Positions 1 through 10,960 of a stretch of DNA of 64,000 nucleotides are shown piece after piece. This DNA comes from Hyparrhenia diplandra (lineage: Eukaryota > Streptophyta > Magnoliopsida > Poales > Poaceae): assembly GCA_015847255.1 (NCBI GenBank), contig JADLZK010012350.1, positions 186,001-250,000 on the forward strand. The letters run 5' to 3'. A program made the translations under genes and the position numbers. Position 1 is the first letter of the stretch. Each line of letters starts with the position of its first letter. Under the pieces are notes generated by a model. It did not search any database. It had not been told where the DNA came from and saw only the letters and a list, made by a program, of their open reading frames with translations.

Positions 1-2193
1 TCTTTGGGCCTCCCGAGTAGCAGGTACTTGGGTGCCGCGACCTCCTCTTCATCGAATGTGTGCTTCTTCTGGTGATGGAGGGTGTTTGCTAGGTCGAGCC
101 CTTTTCGCTTCCCCGGCGCTTGAGGTGTTGTCCATTGGAGGCCTTGAGTGTACTCAAGTGTCTTGCTCCCTACTCGCCTCGGGACTTGGCACCGTGTTTT
201 CGCCAGTTGCTTCATTGTATATCGGCGGCTCCTCATGTGCGCTCCCGAGCCCGAGGTGTCGGCTCTGAGTTGCCGGCGCCCGAGGTGCCGGCTCTCTGAG
301 GTGTCGGCCTTAGGCTCCTCAGGTGCCTGGCTCCTTCGTGTCGGCTCCCGAGGCTCGTCTTGTGCCGTGTCCCAGCAGGGGGTACCGGAACCTTGAGGAG
401 GGTCGTTGCCTCCGCCGTCCCCACCATCTTCATCATCGTCTGAGGAGTCACCATATGGGTCCGGTGGCGTACTCGGGTCCGGCTTGTCTTCTTTGTTGAG
501 CCGGAAGGTGGAGTCAACGCCGACATATTCAGCTCAATGTCCACCTTCGCCACAAAGACGGTGTAACACACGCAGCTCCTAGAGTGTTCACCTCGTTATG
601 ACCGGGATAGTCCAGCCTCCCGCCTTCATGTGACTCCTCCACGAACCCAATGTTGACTTCAAAGGGTCGGAGGGATCTCGTGCGCTTCGTACTCTTTTGT
701 AAGATCCGGGAGGAAATACCTCCCCCTTGGCCACTACCTTTTTCTTGCCCACCCCGCCCATAGGTATCAACATATTGCATGGTGTCTCTTCGGTGATATC
801 ATCCAGTAGGGTCCTGTCGGTCAAGAGCGAGGTCTTCTTTGGGGTTCTTTGGGGTGGGCACCGGCATACCCGGCGTTGCGGAACATCCTTCCGGACTTCG
901 ACCATCCGGGGTCGTTGCTCGTGAGGGCCTCTTTGATGGACTGTGTGATCATTTGCCGCAAGGCCTCATCACGCCCTTCCCGTCTCGCACCCTCCTTATA
1001 CCTCTGCCTCGTGTGATGCGAGGCAAAGATCCGATCGCCACGAGCCCACCGTCGCCCAACTCTTCGGGAGCTCATGCCACGGACGCGCCGCGATGCTCGG
1101 GGTTTCCCAAGGCCATCGCCGCCGGATCGTGTCCCCGATGAATCTCGAGGGTCCCCCGTTCTTAGCCGTAATGGCCTCTATGACCTTCTTCTCGACCTCC
1201 TTCATCCGGGCTTCGGCCTCTCGGCTTCTTGGGCTTGTGGGCGTAGATGAAGTCCCGGTCCTTTCATCACACCCTCATACGGATTCGGCTCTCCCGGCTT
1301 CCTGTCTTTTCCTTTCTTCCGCCCGCCACGCCGGCTTGTGTCCGGTGTACCCAACACCGCCCAAGTAGTGGGGCGCTTTGTTCCGCTTGGCTAGCTCTGA
1401 GAACTTCTCGCTCTTCGCCTTTGCTTGGGGCGTGTTTAGCCTTTTGCGTAACTCTTCCCATACCGCTTCTCGAGATCATGTTGTACTTGGTGAAGGGTAG
1501 GCGCCCTTTCTTGTAAAAGTCTGCGTTGAGCCTATACTTCCGATTCCGAAGCTTCTTCCCCGCGAGGAAGTTTACATGTCGCTCCACCTTTTTCATATCG
1601 GCGCTGGCGGATACCGGAACCGTTTGGAAACCTCGCCAAACACCCATAACTTGTCGGTGTTGGGGACGGCTTTCCAGTCTTCGATAAGAATGGAGACCTT
1701 ATCCTTCACGAAACAAGATATCTGAGTGCTGTACTTCGCGATGACTTCGGGTGGCGGCAGGTGGCTCGCCTCGCGGCCCCAACTCTTGAATGACAAGGAC
1801 CTCATTGATCACCTTCGCCTCCCACGGTCTCCCCTTCTCCGCTCGGCTTGTCTCCCTTTGCTTTGCCCCGAAGAGGTGGCCATGGATGAAGGGGGGTTGT
1901 TGCTCGAGCCGCTTGTGGAGGGAGCGGTGGCGGGCCGTTCAGCCTCGTACTTCCTTAACCCGACGCTTCTTGCTTGGTGCTTCGTCCCCCGGGTTGAAAT
2001 TAGGATCTTCTTCCTCCGAGACGTTTCCTCGCACCCTTACACGGGCTATACGAGGCTCCGCTTGCATACTCGGGAGTACCCGAGTCGCCGCCACTTCCAT
2101 CGCTATCGCTAGGCGACTCCCATTCAAGCTCGGGCTATTCTTGTTCATTCGCCTTTTCAAGCCGAGGTCGTTCTTGTTCATTCGCCATTTCAA
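1..2193 (-). pseudogene. CACTA tnp1-like (Transposase_24 type) gene, partial and frameshifted
   Basis: Read on the minus strand in several frames, this stretch matches the second gene of grass CACTA elements, thought to bind subterminal repeats and assist the tnp2 transposase. Recognisable blocks in order are: a basic N-terminus with a duplicated RRMNKN stretch (about 2193-1940), a DWKAVPNTDK...FGEVSKRFRYP block (about 1800-1595), a RNRKYRLNADFYKKG...PFTKYNMI block (about 1560-1480), an acidic/basic segment with MKEVEKKVIEAI (about 1205-1170), and an ETPCNMLIPMG...VVAKGEVFPPG block (about 800-690) typical of the C-terminal half. The last part is low-complexity and runs to the window edge, so the stop is unseen. 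At least five frame changes are needed to read it, so no single ORF covers it. Family assignment rests on motif memory, not a search. Confidence 0.72.
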
Positions 2194-2219
2194 GCTACAA
2201 ATATATAGCTAGTGCTTTA

Positions 2220-3395
2220 GTACTATAGTATATAGGAGGAGTACACAAGCGTAATTCAAAATTGCGGAAAGAGAGAAATAAAAAGTTTGGCTCGAGATAT
2301 AGCCCCTTGTGATCACATCGCTTCTAAACTGGTTGCTTTGTACAAGCCGTCCCTAGTTTAGAAGCTTCCAAGTATAGGGGACATTCAATCATCATAGCCG
2401 CTGCCTCAGCCCCAATAATTAAGTTCATTTCATTGCATATATGCCCGCTCAAGACTAATGGGTTCACATCATTGCATATATGTTGAAAAAAAACATATGA
2501 GAAAAAAAAAATAGCCCCATGTCTAAGCAAGTTTATAGCATCTCGGTTTAACCAAGTTTGGATGAAAGTGAAATAGGGCACTAGAGAGGCAAGTTATTTA
2601 GCTAGTATCGGGCCAAAAATTCAAGTTTGGATGAGTTTAAACATGACAAGAGGGTACAAGCAAAAGTCCAACATATATCCAACAAGCACTAGAGAGTCAA
2701 GTAAGGAGCAACAAGTCCAACATATATCCAACGGCTAGCATTTAGCCAAGTCTAGGCAAGTAATGAGCAACAGTCCAACATATATCCAACCAACCCCTAG
2801 CATTTAGCCAAGTCTAGACAAAGTGATATAGCATTGACAAAGTGAAATAGGGTAGCAAATTAGTGGCAAGTAGTCAAGCAAGGCCAACATATGACAAGAG
2901 CTTATCATTGACAAAGTGAAATAGGGTAGCAAATTAACATAGAGTGACATTGTTGTTTCAACCGGTTAAGGATGTTTCAACATGACAAGTAGGGGGTCCA
3001 AAGGCCAACATATGACAAGTAGCTAAGGCCAACATGATTGGGCAATATTAACTAACATAGCCATCAACATGACAGTAGGTTAATTCTCAAAAAAAATCAA
3101 CATGACAAAGTAGGGACCCAACAGCCATCAACATTGAGATAGTGAAATAGGTAAGGATAGTGGCAAGTCTAGGCAATTAGGCCATCAAATTGCTAAGGCC
3201 AACAAATCCAAAATTCAGAGGCAACAAAAATAGTGGCAAACACAGAGGATTGGGGCAATCATATGCTCGGTTTATCCAAATTCTATAGCATCACAGGCGG
3301 TGGCACATAAGCTCGGCTAATTTGTTTTAATTTTGCATCACAGAGGCGGTGAGGTGGGCACAAAAACGGTGGGTGGCATCACAAAATGTCTCAAA
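2220..3395 (-). other. Non-coding spacer or intron of the CACTA second gene, with internal repeats
   Basis: I find no convincing coding sequence here. The stretch is AT-rich and built from diverged short direct repeats: 'tccaacatatatccaac' recurs near 2668, 2717 and 2777, 'tagccaagtctag' recurs near 2742 and 2807, and 'gacaaagtgaaatagggtag' recurs near 2837 and 2911. Its position between the GC-rich first-exon-like block and the tnp1-like exon suggests an intron, but I did not find a decisive splice pair. Confidence 0.45.
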
Positions 3396-3399
3396 AAGC

Positions 3400-4080
3400 A
3401 CAGAGATATCTCAAATCAAAATGACAGAGCAATTTCAACAAAATGTACAAGAGGGAGAGAAATTTCACCGACGAGCCGCACCGGAGGACCGGAAGAGGAT
3501 GGAGATGGAGCCGCACGGACAGGCAAAACACCACGAGCACCAACACGCAGCACCACGGCACCACGGCGACGGGCGCCCGCCAGAAGACCACGGCGGACGA
3601 GCACCGGGCGGCGAGGAAGGAGCTCCACCGGGAGGGTCGCCGCAAGACCACCGGGAGGAAGGAGGGTCGCCGCAGCACCACCGGGAGGAAGGAGGGTCGC
3701 CGCAGCACCACGCGCCAGCCACCACGCTTAGGGTTCCGCGAGCGGTCGTGAGCAAAGAACCGGCGACGGGCGCGAGGCGGAGGACGGGGCGAGGACGGAG
3801 GTGGGGACGGGGCGAGGACGGAGGCGAGGACGGAGGAAAGGGACGGGGGCGAGGACGGAGGCGGGATGGGGGCGAGGACGGAGGCGGGGACGGTGCGCGG
3901 TGGACGGAGGGCGGACGAGGCGGTGACGGCGGATGGCGCCGCCGGCGGTCCCAAGCTTGCGGACGGCGGCGGATCGAGCGCACGAAAGCACGCGGGGGCA
4001 CGCCGAGGTCAGCCACGGCGCGAGGAGCACGACGGCGGCGGAACCGCGCACGGGCGGCGGCGTTAGGGTTGGGGGAAAAT
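3400..4080 (-). other. GC-rich, proline-rich first-exon-like block of the CACTA second gene
   Basis: Just downstream (minus strand) of a TATA box lies an extremely GC-rich segment that keeps long open frames on both strands. On the minus strand the frames give proline/serine/arginine-rich peptides with no recognised domain. Two tandem repeats sit inside: a ~30-bp unit (ggagggtcgccgcagcacca core) in about three copies at ~3630-3715, and a degenerate cggaggcggggacgg-type tract at ~3782-3905. The block probably represents 5' leader or first exon. Its open frames should not be read as independent genes, because GC-rich repeats give ORFs by chance. Confidence 0.45.
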
Positions 4081-4142
4081 CGGGCAGCCCTTCGGGTCGA
4101 AAACGAAAGAGCCGGGGACTTAGAGAATTTCGTGGACGGGGT

Positions 4143-4156
4143 ACTATTTATAGTAC
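4143..4156 (-). promoter_or_regulatory. TATA box for the CACTA second gene
   Basis: The minus strand reads GTACTATAAATAGTAC, a canonical plant TATA element. It is followed by an open leader and the GC-rich block. The short CACTA element at 11469-12580 has the same arrangement (subterminal repeats, then TATA, then GC-rich block), which supports a promoter role. Confidence 0.6.
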
Positions 4157-4164
4157 AAACATTT

Positions 4165-4405
4165 TCCGCGTGGGGCGAGTAAGGATGCCCGCCACGCATG
4201 TTAACCGCGGACGCGTAAGGATGCCCGCCACGGTTAATGTTTCGTATGGCGGCTTAGACGCCCGCCGCGTAACATTTTCGTAATATTGTTATAAATTGTT
4301 AAAAGTGGTTATAAATTGTTATAAATTATTATAAAATGTTCTAAATTGTTATAAAATGTTATAAATTTTTATAAAATGGTTAGGATGCCCGCCTGGCGTG
4401 TCAAC
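4165..4405 (-). repeat. CACTA subterminal-type GGCGGGCATCCTTA motifs and an AT-rich array
   Basis: Copies of 'aaggatgcccgcc' (plus strand) occur near 4182, 4217 and 4385, with a diverged copy near 4258. They resemble the motif that recurs near both ends of the short CACTA at 11469-12580, where transposase accessory proteins would bind. Between them (4281-4378) is an array of about ten 'gttataaatt'-like units. The motifs sit directly upstream of the TATA box, so they may serve both transposition and transcription. Confidence 0.55.
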
Positions 4406-4839
4406 TTTTCATTTTTCGAACTTTTCACGCTTCGAAATTTGAAATTTGAATTTTTACACATTCGGACGACATTTCAAAGCCCTAGACACCCAAGTTTCAA
4501 ATAGTCATGAATACGGAAACTTCATAACTCATCAAGATCTATATTTCATATATAGGTAATTTTTGCGCAAGACGAGAAATTGTTACAAACGTGTAGTTCA
4601 AAAACACTAGTCTCCCTTTGTAGTTTCCTCGACACTCGTGTGAGATATTTGTTTTTTGACTATTGTTTACATCGAATAACTCGCAATTACATATCATTTT
4701 GGTGCTGGTGCATTGGTGGTCTTCTTCTCGCCATCGGGCGGGTCCATGGCATCATTTTAGTCTTGTCGGGATTGATTCTCGTCCTCCATTGCCTTCATCT
4801 TTTTTGGAAAATCTCAGAAGAGCTTGAACTCATCATAGT

Positions 4840-7800
4840 TGTTGTATGTTTCGGGACTCGAGCCCATCAGCCTCCCACGATCCGCCGCTTTCCCGCCACG
4901 ACAATATGTCTATTCATGTTCTCCGCGTTCATGTAGTAGGCTACTTGTGCGACATCCGATGCAAGCACCCACCGATCATCTTTGTACCGCAGACACTTTG
5001 AAGGTTCACGGTGGTTAGCCCAAAATCGCCCACTAGAAGTGCCGGGAAGGCTTGACCCACGGGCAACGGAAAACGCTACACCGTAGGTTACCGCCGTAGT
5101 CAAGTTCCCATATTTCTTCGACTTGTGCGAAGCATGTCATCTTCTCCCTCGTCACTGTTCGCCCTCATATCGAACACCGTTGTTCCGCGGATGCACTCTT
5201 CTTGTCCTTTTCTTTTGTGTGGAACCCGTACCCGTTGACATCATACCCTTGCCACGTGGTGACCTCGCATGGACGGCCCCGACACAAGCTTCTTCACGCC
5301 CGCATCATCTCCCGGGGAATGTTCTCGCTTTTGGAGCCACCGGAGGAAAGTGCTCTTGTGTTCCTTCTTCTCGCCCCATCCTTCGGACGGTTCTTGCGCT
5401 TTGCTACTTGCACGGGGCGGAGCTCTTTGAGGTGCTTTTTCACGATCGTCCATGACCACCAATTGATGAAGGATGCCGTAGTGAGCGTCTAGCACTTTGT
5501 CCCTATATGTATGGTGCGTGCTTTTCGGCCCGCGCACCCCATCCCCGAGGTTCTTCCTTCATGTTGATGCTTTGGAAGCCCAATAGCCCTCCCATCTTTT
5601 ATGTACTTCACACACCCGTTCCACGGCCTCCCGGCTTGTGTATGCCTCGATCATAGAGCCCTCCCGGGTAAGCGGTTATGATTGAATCGATTGAGGGTAG
5701 ACATTAGTCGCCGCTGGTCCACATCGCCGTAGGTACACGGGTCCTAGCCGTTTCTATCCGATCAACCATGTGCATCATCAGGTGTGGCATAATGTCGAAG
5801 AAAGACGGTGGGAAACACATCTCTATCCGGCACATTGTTTCCGCGATGAACTCTTTCGGCGCAGGCCGTCTTTGGCAATTACCTTCGGTTGATTTGGTTA
5901 AAGAAGTATGAAATCCTTGTGACCACCATCTTCACGTATTTTGGACGAACAGCTTTGATCACCATTGGAAGGAACACCGTCAAGATGATGTGAGCATCGC
6001 GGGCGCGTTGAAGTTCGTCATTGTGAGGTCTTTCATGGATACGGACTCTTGATGTTGGAAGAGAAACCCGTCGGTACCTTGATACCCCACATCAACCGAC
6101 ACATAGCCAACTTCTCGTCTCTCGTTAGGTTGTAGGCTGCACGGGAGTTCGACTTTACCGCTCGGAAGCCGTAGCGTGAATTTCCGGCCGGATGCCCATG
6201 TCAACAAGATCCCGACGTGACTTTCGCACCATCCTTCGTCTTGGTCTTGATATCCATCGAGATCGATCGTCGTTTTCAAGACATTTTCTCAAGGTGCATC
6301 CGATCGATCGCGTGGGGTGTATGCGCAAGATCTTCCAGTATTTTTAGATACTTGAAGAAGATTGACTTCTTCTTGAAAGGAACTAGTGAGGCGCTCCTTC
6401 CTCCAGCTTTATCCCTCTTTTCGCTTCTTTGTCTTGAGGTGCCGTCTTCCTTATCATCGTCTTTCTTCTTCTTCTTCTTTCCAAACTCGCACTCCAAGTC
6501 CTTCACCATGTCAAACACCTTCGACCATAACTAGTAGTCGATTGTCGGCCGAGGTTTCGACTCGCCCCTTGTTGTCAAAGTACACATTCATTTTGGATCT
6601 CGTACCTATGCTTGCCGCAGAGGAAGCGCCCGTGTTCCATGTACACGGTTTTTCTTGGATCCCTTCGGGTAAGTGGAGCAGGTTTCTTCAATGCAAGCTA
6701 CAGGCGGTCTTCCTTTAATCCGCCCGATAATGAAAACAGTAGGGGGTAATCGGTGATGGTGACAAAGATGATGGCACGAAGAGTGAACTTCTCCTTGCGG
6801 TGACGCATCAAACATGCCGACCCCATCATCAAACAAGACCTCCATCTCCTCCATGAACGGCTCCAGAACACATCTATATCGTTCTCGGCCGCTTCGGTCT
6901 AGAAATGAGCATGGTGAGCAAAACATACCGCGCTTTTGACAAAGATGTGGAGGTAGATTGTACATGGTGAGGACGACCGCCCGCGTCTGTGCGGCTGCCG
7001 CAGGTCACCGAATGGGTTCATTCCCGCCGGTACTCAACGCGAACCGAACGCCGGGCTCCTCTCGCAAAGTCGGGGTAGGCGGCGCCGGTCTTGCCACACG
7101 CTAGCATCCGAAGGGTGCCGTAGATTCCGTCATCCTTCACACGATCGCTAGATGCATGCCACGTCATGTGCTTAGCATCCTCGGGGTTCCCATAGAGAGC
7201 CCTCGCAGCGATCGCTGACCGGAAGGTACCACATTGACGCTGGACGCGTTCTCCTCTGCGTGTAACCTTCCTCTTCCTCGTCCCTGCGTTGACATGATCT
7301 TCTTCGCGGCCGCACCGGTTTTTTCTTCGCCCCTTCTTCTTCTTTCTCGCCCCGCCCTGTTTTCCTCATCGACGCCATCGCCCACGCGACATCCGACATT
7401 CCGCTTGTATCGACTAGCGCCACAAAGGCGACAACCGGGTCAAATTCTCGCATCGACGCTCGATATAGGATACAAAGGGGTTGGGGCAGGCATCGAACTT
7501 CTTCACTTTCATCGCCACCGGGCGGATCAACTTCTTAGCGCGATAAGTGCTAGCGGTGAACCTTGTTAGGCGATGGATACGTGGAGGCCGGGTAACTTAC
7601 GAGCTCATTGAAGCTAGTGTCGCACGGCCGTGGCGAGACTTCAACATCAAGAAGTTCGTGGTAAAACTCAGCGCCGTGCAACCCTCCGGACTGTCTTTGT
7701 AGAGAGGATCAACTCGCCGCCTCGCTTCACTGCTTGAAGTTTTCCAACCATCTCGGGCACCCAAACGAATCGTCGCCCTCACCGAAGTCGGGTTGACCAA

Positions 7801-8251
7801 ATCTTCAAAAACCCAGGACATCCTCGTCGCGCCATAGGATTCTCTCGCTCGCCGTCCCTCCACCACCACCACCGCCATCGCCGCCATCGCCGACGTCACC
7901 CGTGGTTTCGAACAAATCTGATGGAATTGGACCGCCGGTGGACTTTCGTACCGTGACGGCGGGACCGCTCGGTACTTGGATCGACCGGGTGGATCGAAGG
8001 GGTGGAACTTCTTCGCCGTGAAAAGTCCAGACAAATAGTCAGCGACGAAGCCATTCATGATTAGGTGAGATCGCACGACGATGTCGAGAACGCTTTTCGA
8101 TTCTTGCATTTTTGCGCACGGACAGATGATCGGGCTCGCTGAATTATTCGGCCAGGTCGCTCGCTAGAGCAACAAACTTCTTCACCTCATCAAAGTATTC
8201 GTCATCAACCCTCTTCATCTCATACATCCGGTGGCCTCGGTGCCTCTCCAT
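4840..8251 (-). pseudogene. CACTA tnp2 transposase gene (TAD, tnp2, DUF4218, DUF4216 regions), frameshifted
   Basis: This is the main transposase of a CACTA element, the protein that would cut and join the element ends in the nucleus. Reading the minus strand across frames, the usual domain order is visible. A transposase-associated domain runs from the ATG at 8251 (RMYE..., CPCAK, SHLIMNGFVADY at about 8240-8040). The tnp2 core follows, with YPSPNKV (about 7590), a lysine-rich stretch (about 7370-7270), WYLPVSDR (about 7220), YNLPP and EPFMEEMEVLFDDGV (6965-6810), KKKSIFFKYL and DRMHLEK (about 6390-6285) and MTNFNA...DAHIILTVFLPMVIKAVRP (about 6035-5940). DUF4218 begins MCRIEMCFPPSFFDIMPHL (about 5825-5770), and a DUF4216-like end carries VLASDVAQVAYYMN (about 4970-4930). 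Many small indels break the frame, so it cannot be translated as it stands. Order, spacing and total length fit the family. Confidence 0.85.
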
Positions 8252-8339
8252 CCCGATCGATCCCCTGCTCTTCCAAAAAGTTTAATTAGTGCCGTTATAT
8301 AGTACTCAAACCAAAAAAAAAAAGGAGAACAACTCCCAC

Positions 8340-8665
8340 CATAGAATCTAGATCTAGAGAAAGGCAGTTTTCTCTCTCCTCCAAAAAAAAAAAATAAAGT
8401 TGCACCAGAGATCTAGATCTAGAGAAAGGCAGCTTTTCTATCTCCTCCAAACAAAAAAAAAAAAAAAAAATCCCACCATAGATCTAGATCTAGAGAAAAG
8501 ATCAAAAGAGGCAGTTTGTCTTCTCCTCCACCAAATCAAATGTTTTTGTCTAGTTTTGGATCAAAACCTCCCCACAAGAGAGGGATGAAAAAGAGGGAAA
8601 GAAAGATCAAAAGAGGCATTAACGCCGCGACCAATTAGTGTCTTCTCCTCCACCAAATCAAAGCC
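8340..8665 (-). repeat. Tandem leader repeats upstream of tnp2
   Basis: Three to four imperfect ~65-110-bp units carry 'gatctagatctagagaaa', 'aggcag' and 'tctcctcca' blocks, each followed by an A-rich run on the plus strand. They lie immediately upstream of the transposase ATG, where the 5' leader is expected. The last unit has an extra segment ending in 'aattagtg'. Confidence 0.55.
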
Positions 8666-8734
8666 AAAACACCCAAATCAAAGTTTTTGGCGGGCTTTTG
8701 ATCAAAACCCCCCCGGAAAATCAACACAAGAGGG

Positions 8735-9940
8735 TAATCTTAGATGAATGCAGACGACGGTCGTCAAATTTGTACTAGCTTTTTTGCTAGTGAAGCATGG
8801 ATGAGTTGAGAGGCTAACCAGATGCACTTGGTTTGTGTAGGAATTATTAGCATTTTATTATAGGAGGAGGTTTGACGACGTGTTAGCCCATGGCAAGTGC
8901 GAATGGCGTACCGATAAACATATAGGCCTTGTTTCATTTATTCAGACATGAGTTTGCATATCGGCAAGGGAGATGCTAGCAAGTTTATGACTTACCTCAA
9001 CATGACGTGATATGCGCATATTTTAATTGGTTTATCAGTTTAACCAATAGTCTAAAACTTGATCACGTAACCTCATTAGCACTAAACATATACGCTTAGC
9101 TAAGAATATAGCAGTTGGTTTTCTGCCGGAGCCCGCCAGCATGTGTTGACCGAAGTGTATGTGCTAGCTAACGTCAACAGGGCATAATGTGCAGCATATT
9201 TTACTTAGTTTGTCACCTTAACCGACGGTCTAAAATTAGAGCATGCAACCAGATTAGCACTAAGCACGGGAAGAGGGCCATATCTTTACGTGGCGGGTTC
9301 AAGTTGCGCCCGCCACGCAAAAGATATGGCCCCTGCCGAAAATCAAAAAAAAAAATGCCCACGTGCCCGCAGGGCAATCTTAGATGAATGCAGACGACGG
9401 TCGTCAAATTTGTACTAGCTTTTTGCTAGTGACATGCATGGATGAGTTGATTTGAGGCTAACCAGATGCACTTGGTTTGTGTAGGAATTATTACTGCATT
9501 TTATTATAGGAGGAGGTTTGACGACGTGTTAGCCCATGGCAAGTGCGAATGGCGTACCGATAAGCAGCATATAGGCAATTGCTTGTTTCATTTATTCAGA
9601 CATGAGTTTGCATATCGGCAAGGGAGATGCTAGCAAGTTTATGACTTACCTCAACATGACGTGATATGCAACATATTTTAATTGGTTTATCAGTTTAACC
9701 AATAGTCTAAAACTTGATCACGTAACCTCATTAGCACTAAACATATACGCTTAGCCTAAGAATATAGCAGTTGGTTTTCTGCCGGAGCAACCTTGCGGCC
9801 AGCATGTGTTGACCGAAGTGTATGTGTGCTAGCTAACGTCAACAGGGGCATAATGTGCAGCATATTTTACTTAGTTTGTCACCTTAACCGACGGTCTAAA
9901 ATTAGAGCATGCAACCAGATTAGCACTAAGCACAAAGAAC
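8735..9940. repeat. Tandem duplication of a ~550-bp unit
   Basis: The unit starting 'aatcttagatgaatgcag' at about 8736 recurs at about 9376, and both copies run to 'gattagcactaagcac' (ends near 9267 and 9933). The copies match almost base for base except for short indels, for example near the 'cgataa...catatagg' and 'gccggag...ccagc' stretches. About 105 bp of different sequence carrying a palindrome separates them. I see no gene in the unit. It may be LTR or promoter sequence belonging to the neighbouring Tat element. Confidence 0.8.
9275..9332. repeat. 24-bp palindrome with CACTA-like GTGGCGGG core
   Basis: The arms are 9275-9297 and 9309-9332, reading GGGCCATATCTTT then (A/TG)CGTGGCGGG, with a single small mismatch/indel and an 11-nt loop. 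The CGTGGCGGG and CGCAAAAGATAT pieces are shared with the short CACTA at 11469-12580, so this looks like a stray CACTA subterminal fragment. It lies between the two copies of the tandem duplication. Confidence 0.7.
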
Positions 9941-10350
9941 TCCGGCGTATTCATATATATGCATGTGTACGGTTATTATCTGGTTATCTTCTATACAACA
10001 CATGGCTATCTTTTCTCTTGGACATAATTTTAGACACACGTGCATGGGTATTTCTTTGGTTTGGCATGCAGAGGTTGTTTATTTTCTAACATGCATGATA
10101 TGAAGAAGAGGCCGGCATTACCGTGGCCAAGACATATGCAAGTTTCTTTAAATATAGACCGCAAATTCTATATTTTCTTTAATGCACGATATGAGTAACC
10201 GGCCAGCATTTAGTGTAGCCAAAACACATGCAATTTTCATGAGTGCGGAGCCAAGATTGCATCCACACGATTTTACCATAAACCATGAACCGGGTGGAGC
10301 CAAAGCGCGTCCACCAATTTTACCAAGGCACTCATTTGTTGGCCTTTTAC
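9941..10350. other. Intergenic or LTR sequence, no gene seen
   Basis: This stretch holds no supported gene. A loosely repeated segment with 'gcatgatatga' / 'gcacgatatga' and 'ggccggcat' / 'ggccagcat' occurs near 10093 and 10183. It may be part of the Tat element A LTR, but I could not fix its edges. Confidence 0.35.
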
Positions 10351-10353
10351 ACC

Positions 10354-10560
10354 TTTATCGGGGCTTGTAGCCCATACGCGCAGCGCAACCATGATCTTAA
10401 CGGATCTTTTACCAGGGCACGTAGCCCATGCGCGCAGCGCAACCATGATCAGAACCGATCTTTTATCGGGGCACGTAGCCCATGCGCACAGCGCAACCAT
10501 GATCAGAACCGATCTTTCACCGGGGCACGTAGCCCATGCGCGCAGCGCAACCATCACCGG
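10354..10560. repeat. 54-bp tandem repeat, about four copies
   Basis: The unit contains 'ggggcacgtagcccatgcg', 'cgcagcgcaaccatgatc' and 'gaaccgatctttyaccgg', repeated about four times with few changes. Because 54 is divisible by three, open frames on both strands run through it as 18-residue repeats. It lies downstream (minus strand) of the TATA box at 10949, consistent with the transcribed part of an LTR rather than a protein gene. Confidence 0.75.
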
Positions 10561-10946
10561 CACTTTTACCTTTCACCAGGACATAATAGCATCCTTGTAT
10601 GGAGTAATGCCCTCACTGGCCCTGTGTACACCAGGATGGAGGGGAAGCACGACGCCGCTGCTGAGGTGGCTGATGAAGTTGTTGATGGAGTTGCCGCCGG
10701 CCGGAAAGAGATTGGGAAGCAAGAAGAGAGGCAGGATCACGGAAGCACCATGCGGCTTCTCACCTTCAGGATCCTTCGGGAGCGCTGTGGCTTGGTGCAG
10801 CGATGTCCTCCGGCGTCTTCTTGGCTTGGCTTCTTCGTGGGCGGTTGTTTGTGGGCAGCCTGGCGGTGCTTGTATTTGGGCGAGCAGCGCGGCAGCCTGG
10901 CGGTGTATTGAATATGGAGCGTATACATGAGCGATCACAGGAGCCT

Positions 10947-10960
10947 GCTATTTATAGAGT
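10947..10960 (-). promoter_or_regulatory. TATA box, possible LTR promoter
   Basis: The minus strand reads CTCTATAAATAGCAG, a good TATA element. Downstream (to the left) is a GC-rich leader with a possible splice-donor-like AAGGTGAG near 10775. The best reading is the U3/R junction of the 3' LTR of Tat element A, whose LTR start I place at 12921. The 10573-10938 open frame begins only ~15 nt below the TATA, too close for a normal start codon. Confidence 0.4.

Larger units (their letters stand above)
1..8735 (-). mobile_element. CACTA (En/Spm) DNA transposon, left end outside window
   Basis: On the minus strand this region holds the two gene types that define plant CACTA elements, in the same orientation: a tnp2-type transposase gene (about 8251 to 4840) and then a tnp1/Transposase_24-type gene (about 2193 to beyond position 1). 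A promoter-like block with a TATA box and repeated GGCGGGCATCCTTA motifs lies between them. I could not find a convincing CACTA terminal repeat on the right side. The boundary near 8735 is set only by where an unrelated tandem duplication begins. Both genes contain many frame breaks. It is possible that the two genes belong to two abutting elements, because the GGCGGGCATCC motifs between them look like subterminal repeats. Confidence 0.8.

Noticed and set aside
3349..4199. Long overlapping open frames of 187-277 codons on both strands
   Set aside because: They lie in a GC-rich repeated leader. Both strands are open through composition, and none has a domain.
8620..8640. 'ccaattagtg' as the right CACTA terminus of the large element
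   Set aside because: It lies inside one unit of the leader tandem repeats. The following sequence continues that repeat, and no 3-bp duplication can be tested because the left end is outside the window.
10573..10938. 121-codon open frame (minus) as a host gene
   Set aside because: Its ATG is only about 15 bp below the TATA box, there is no recognised domain, and the context suggests LTR sequence.
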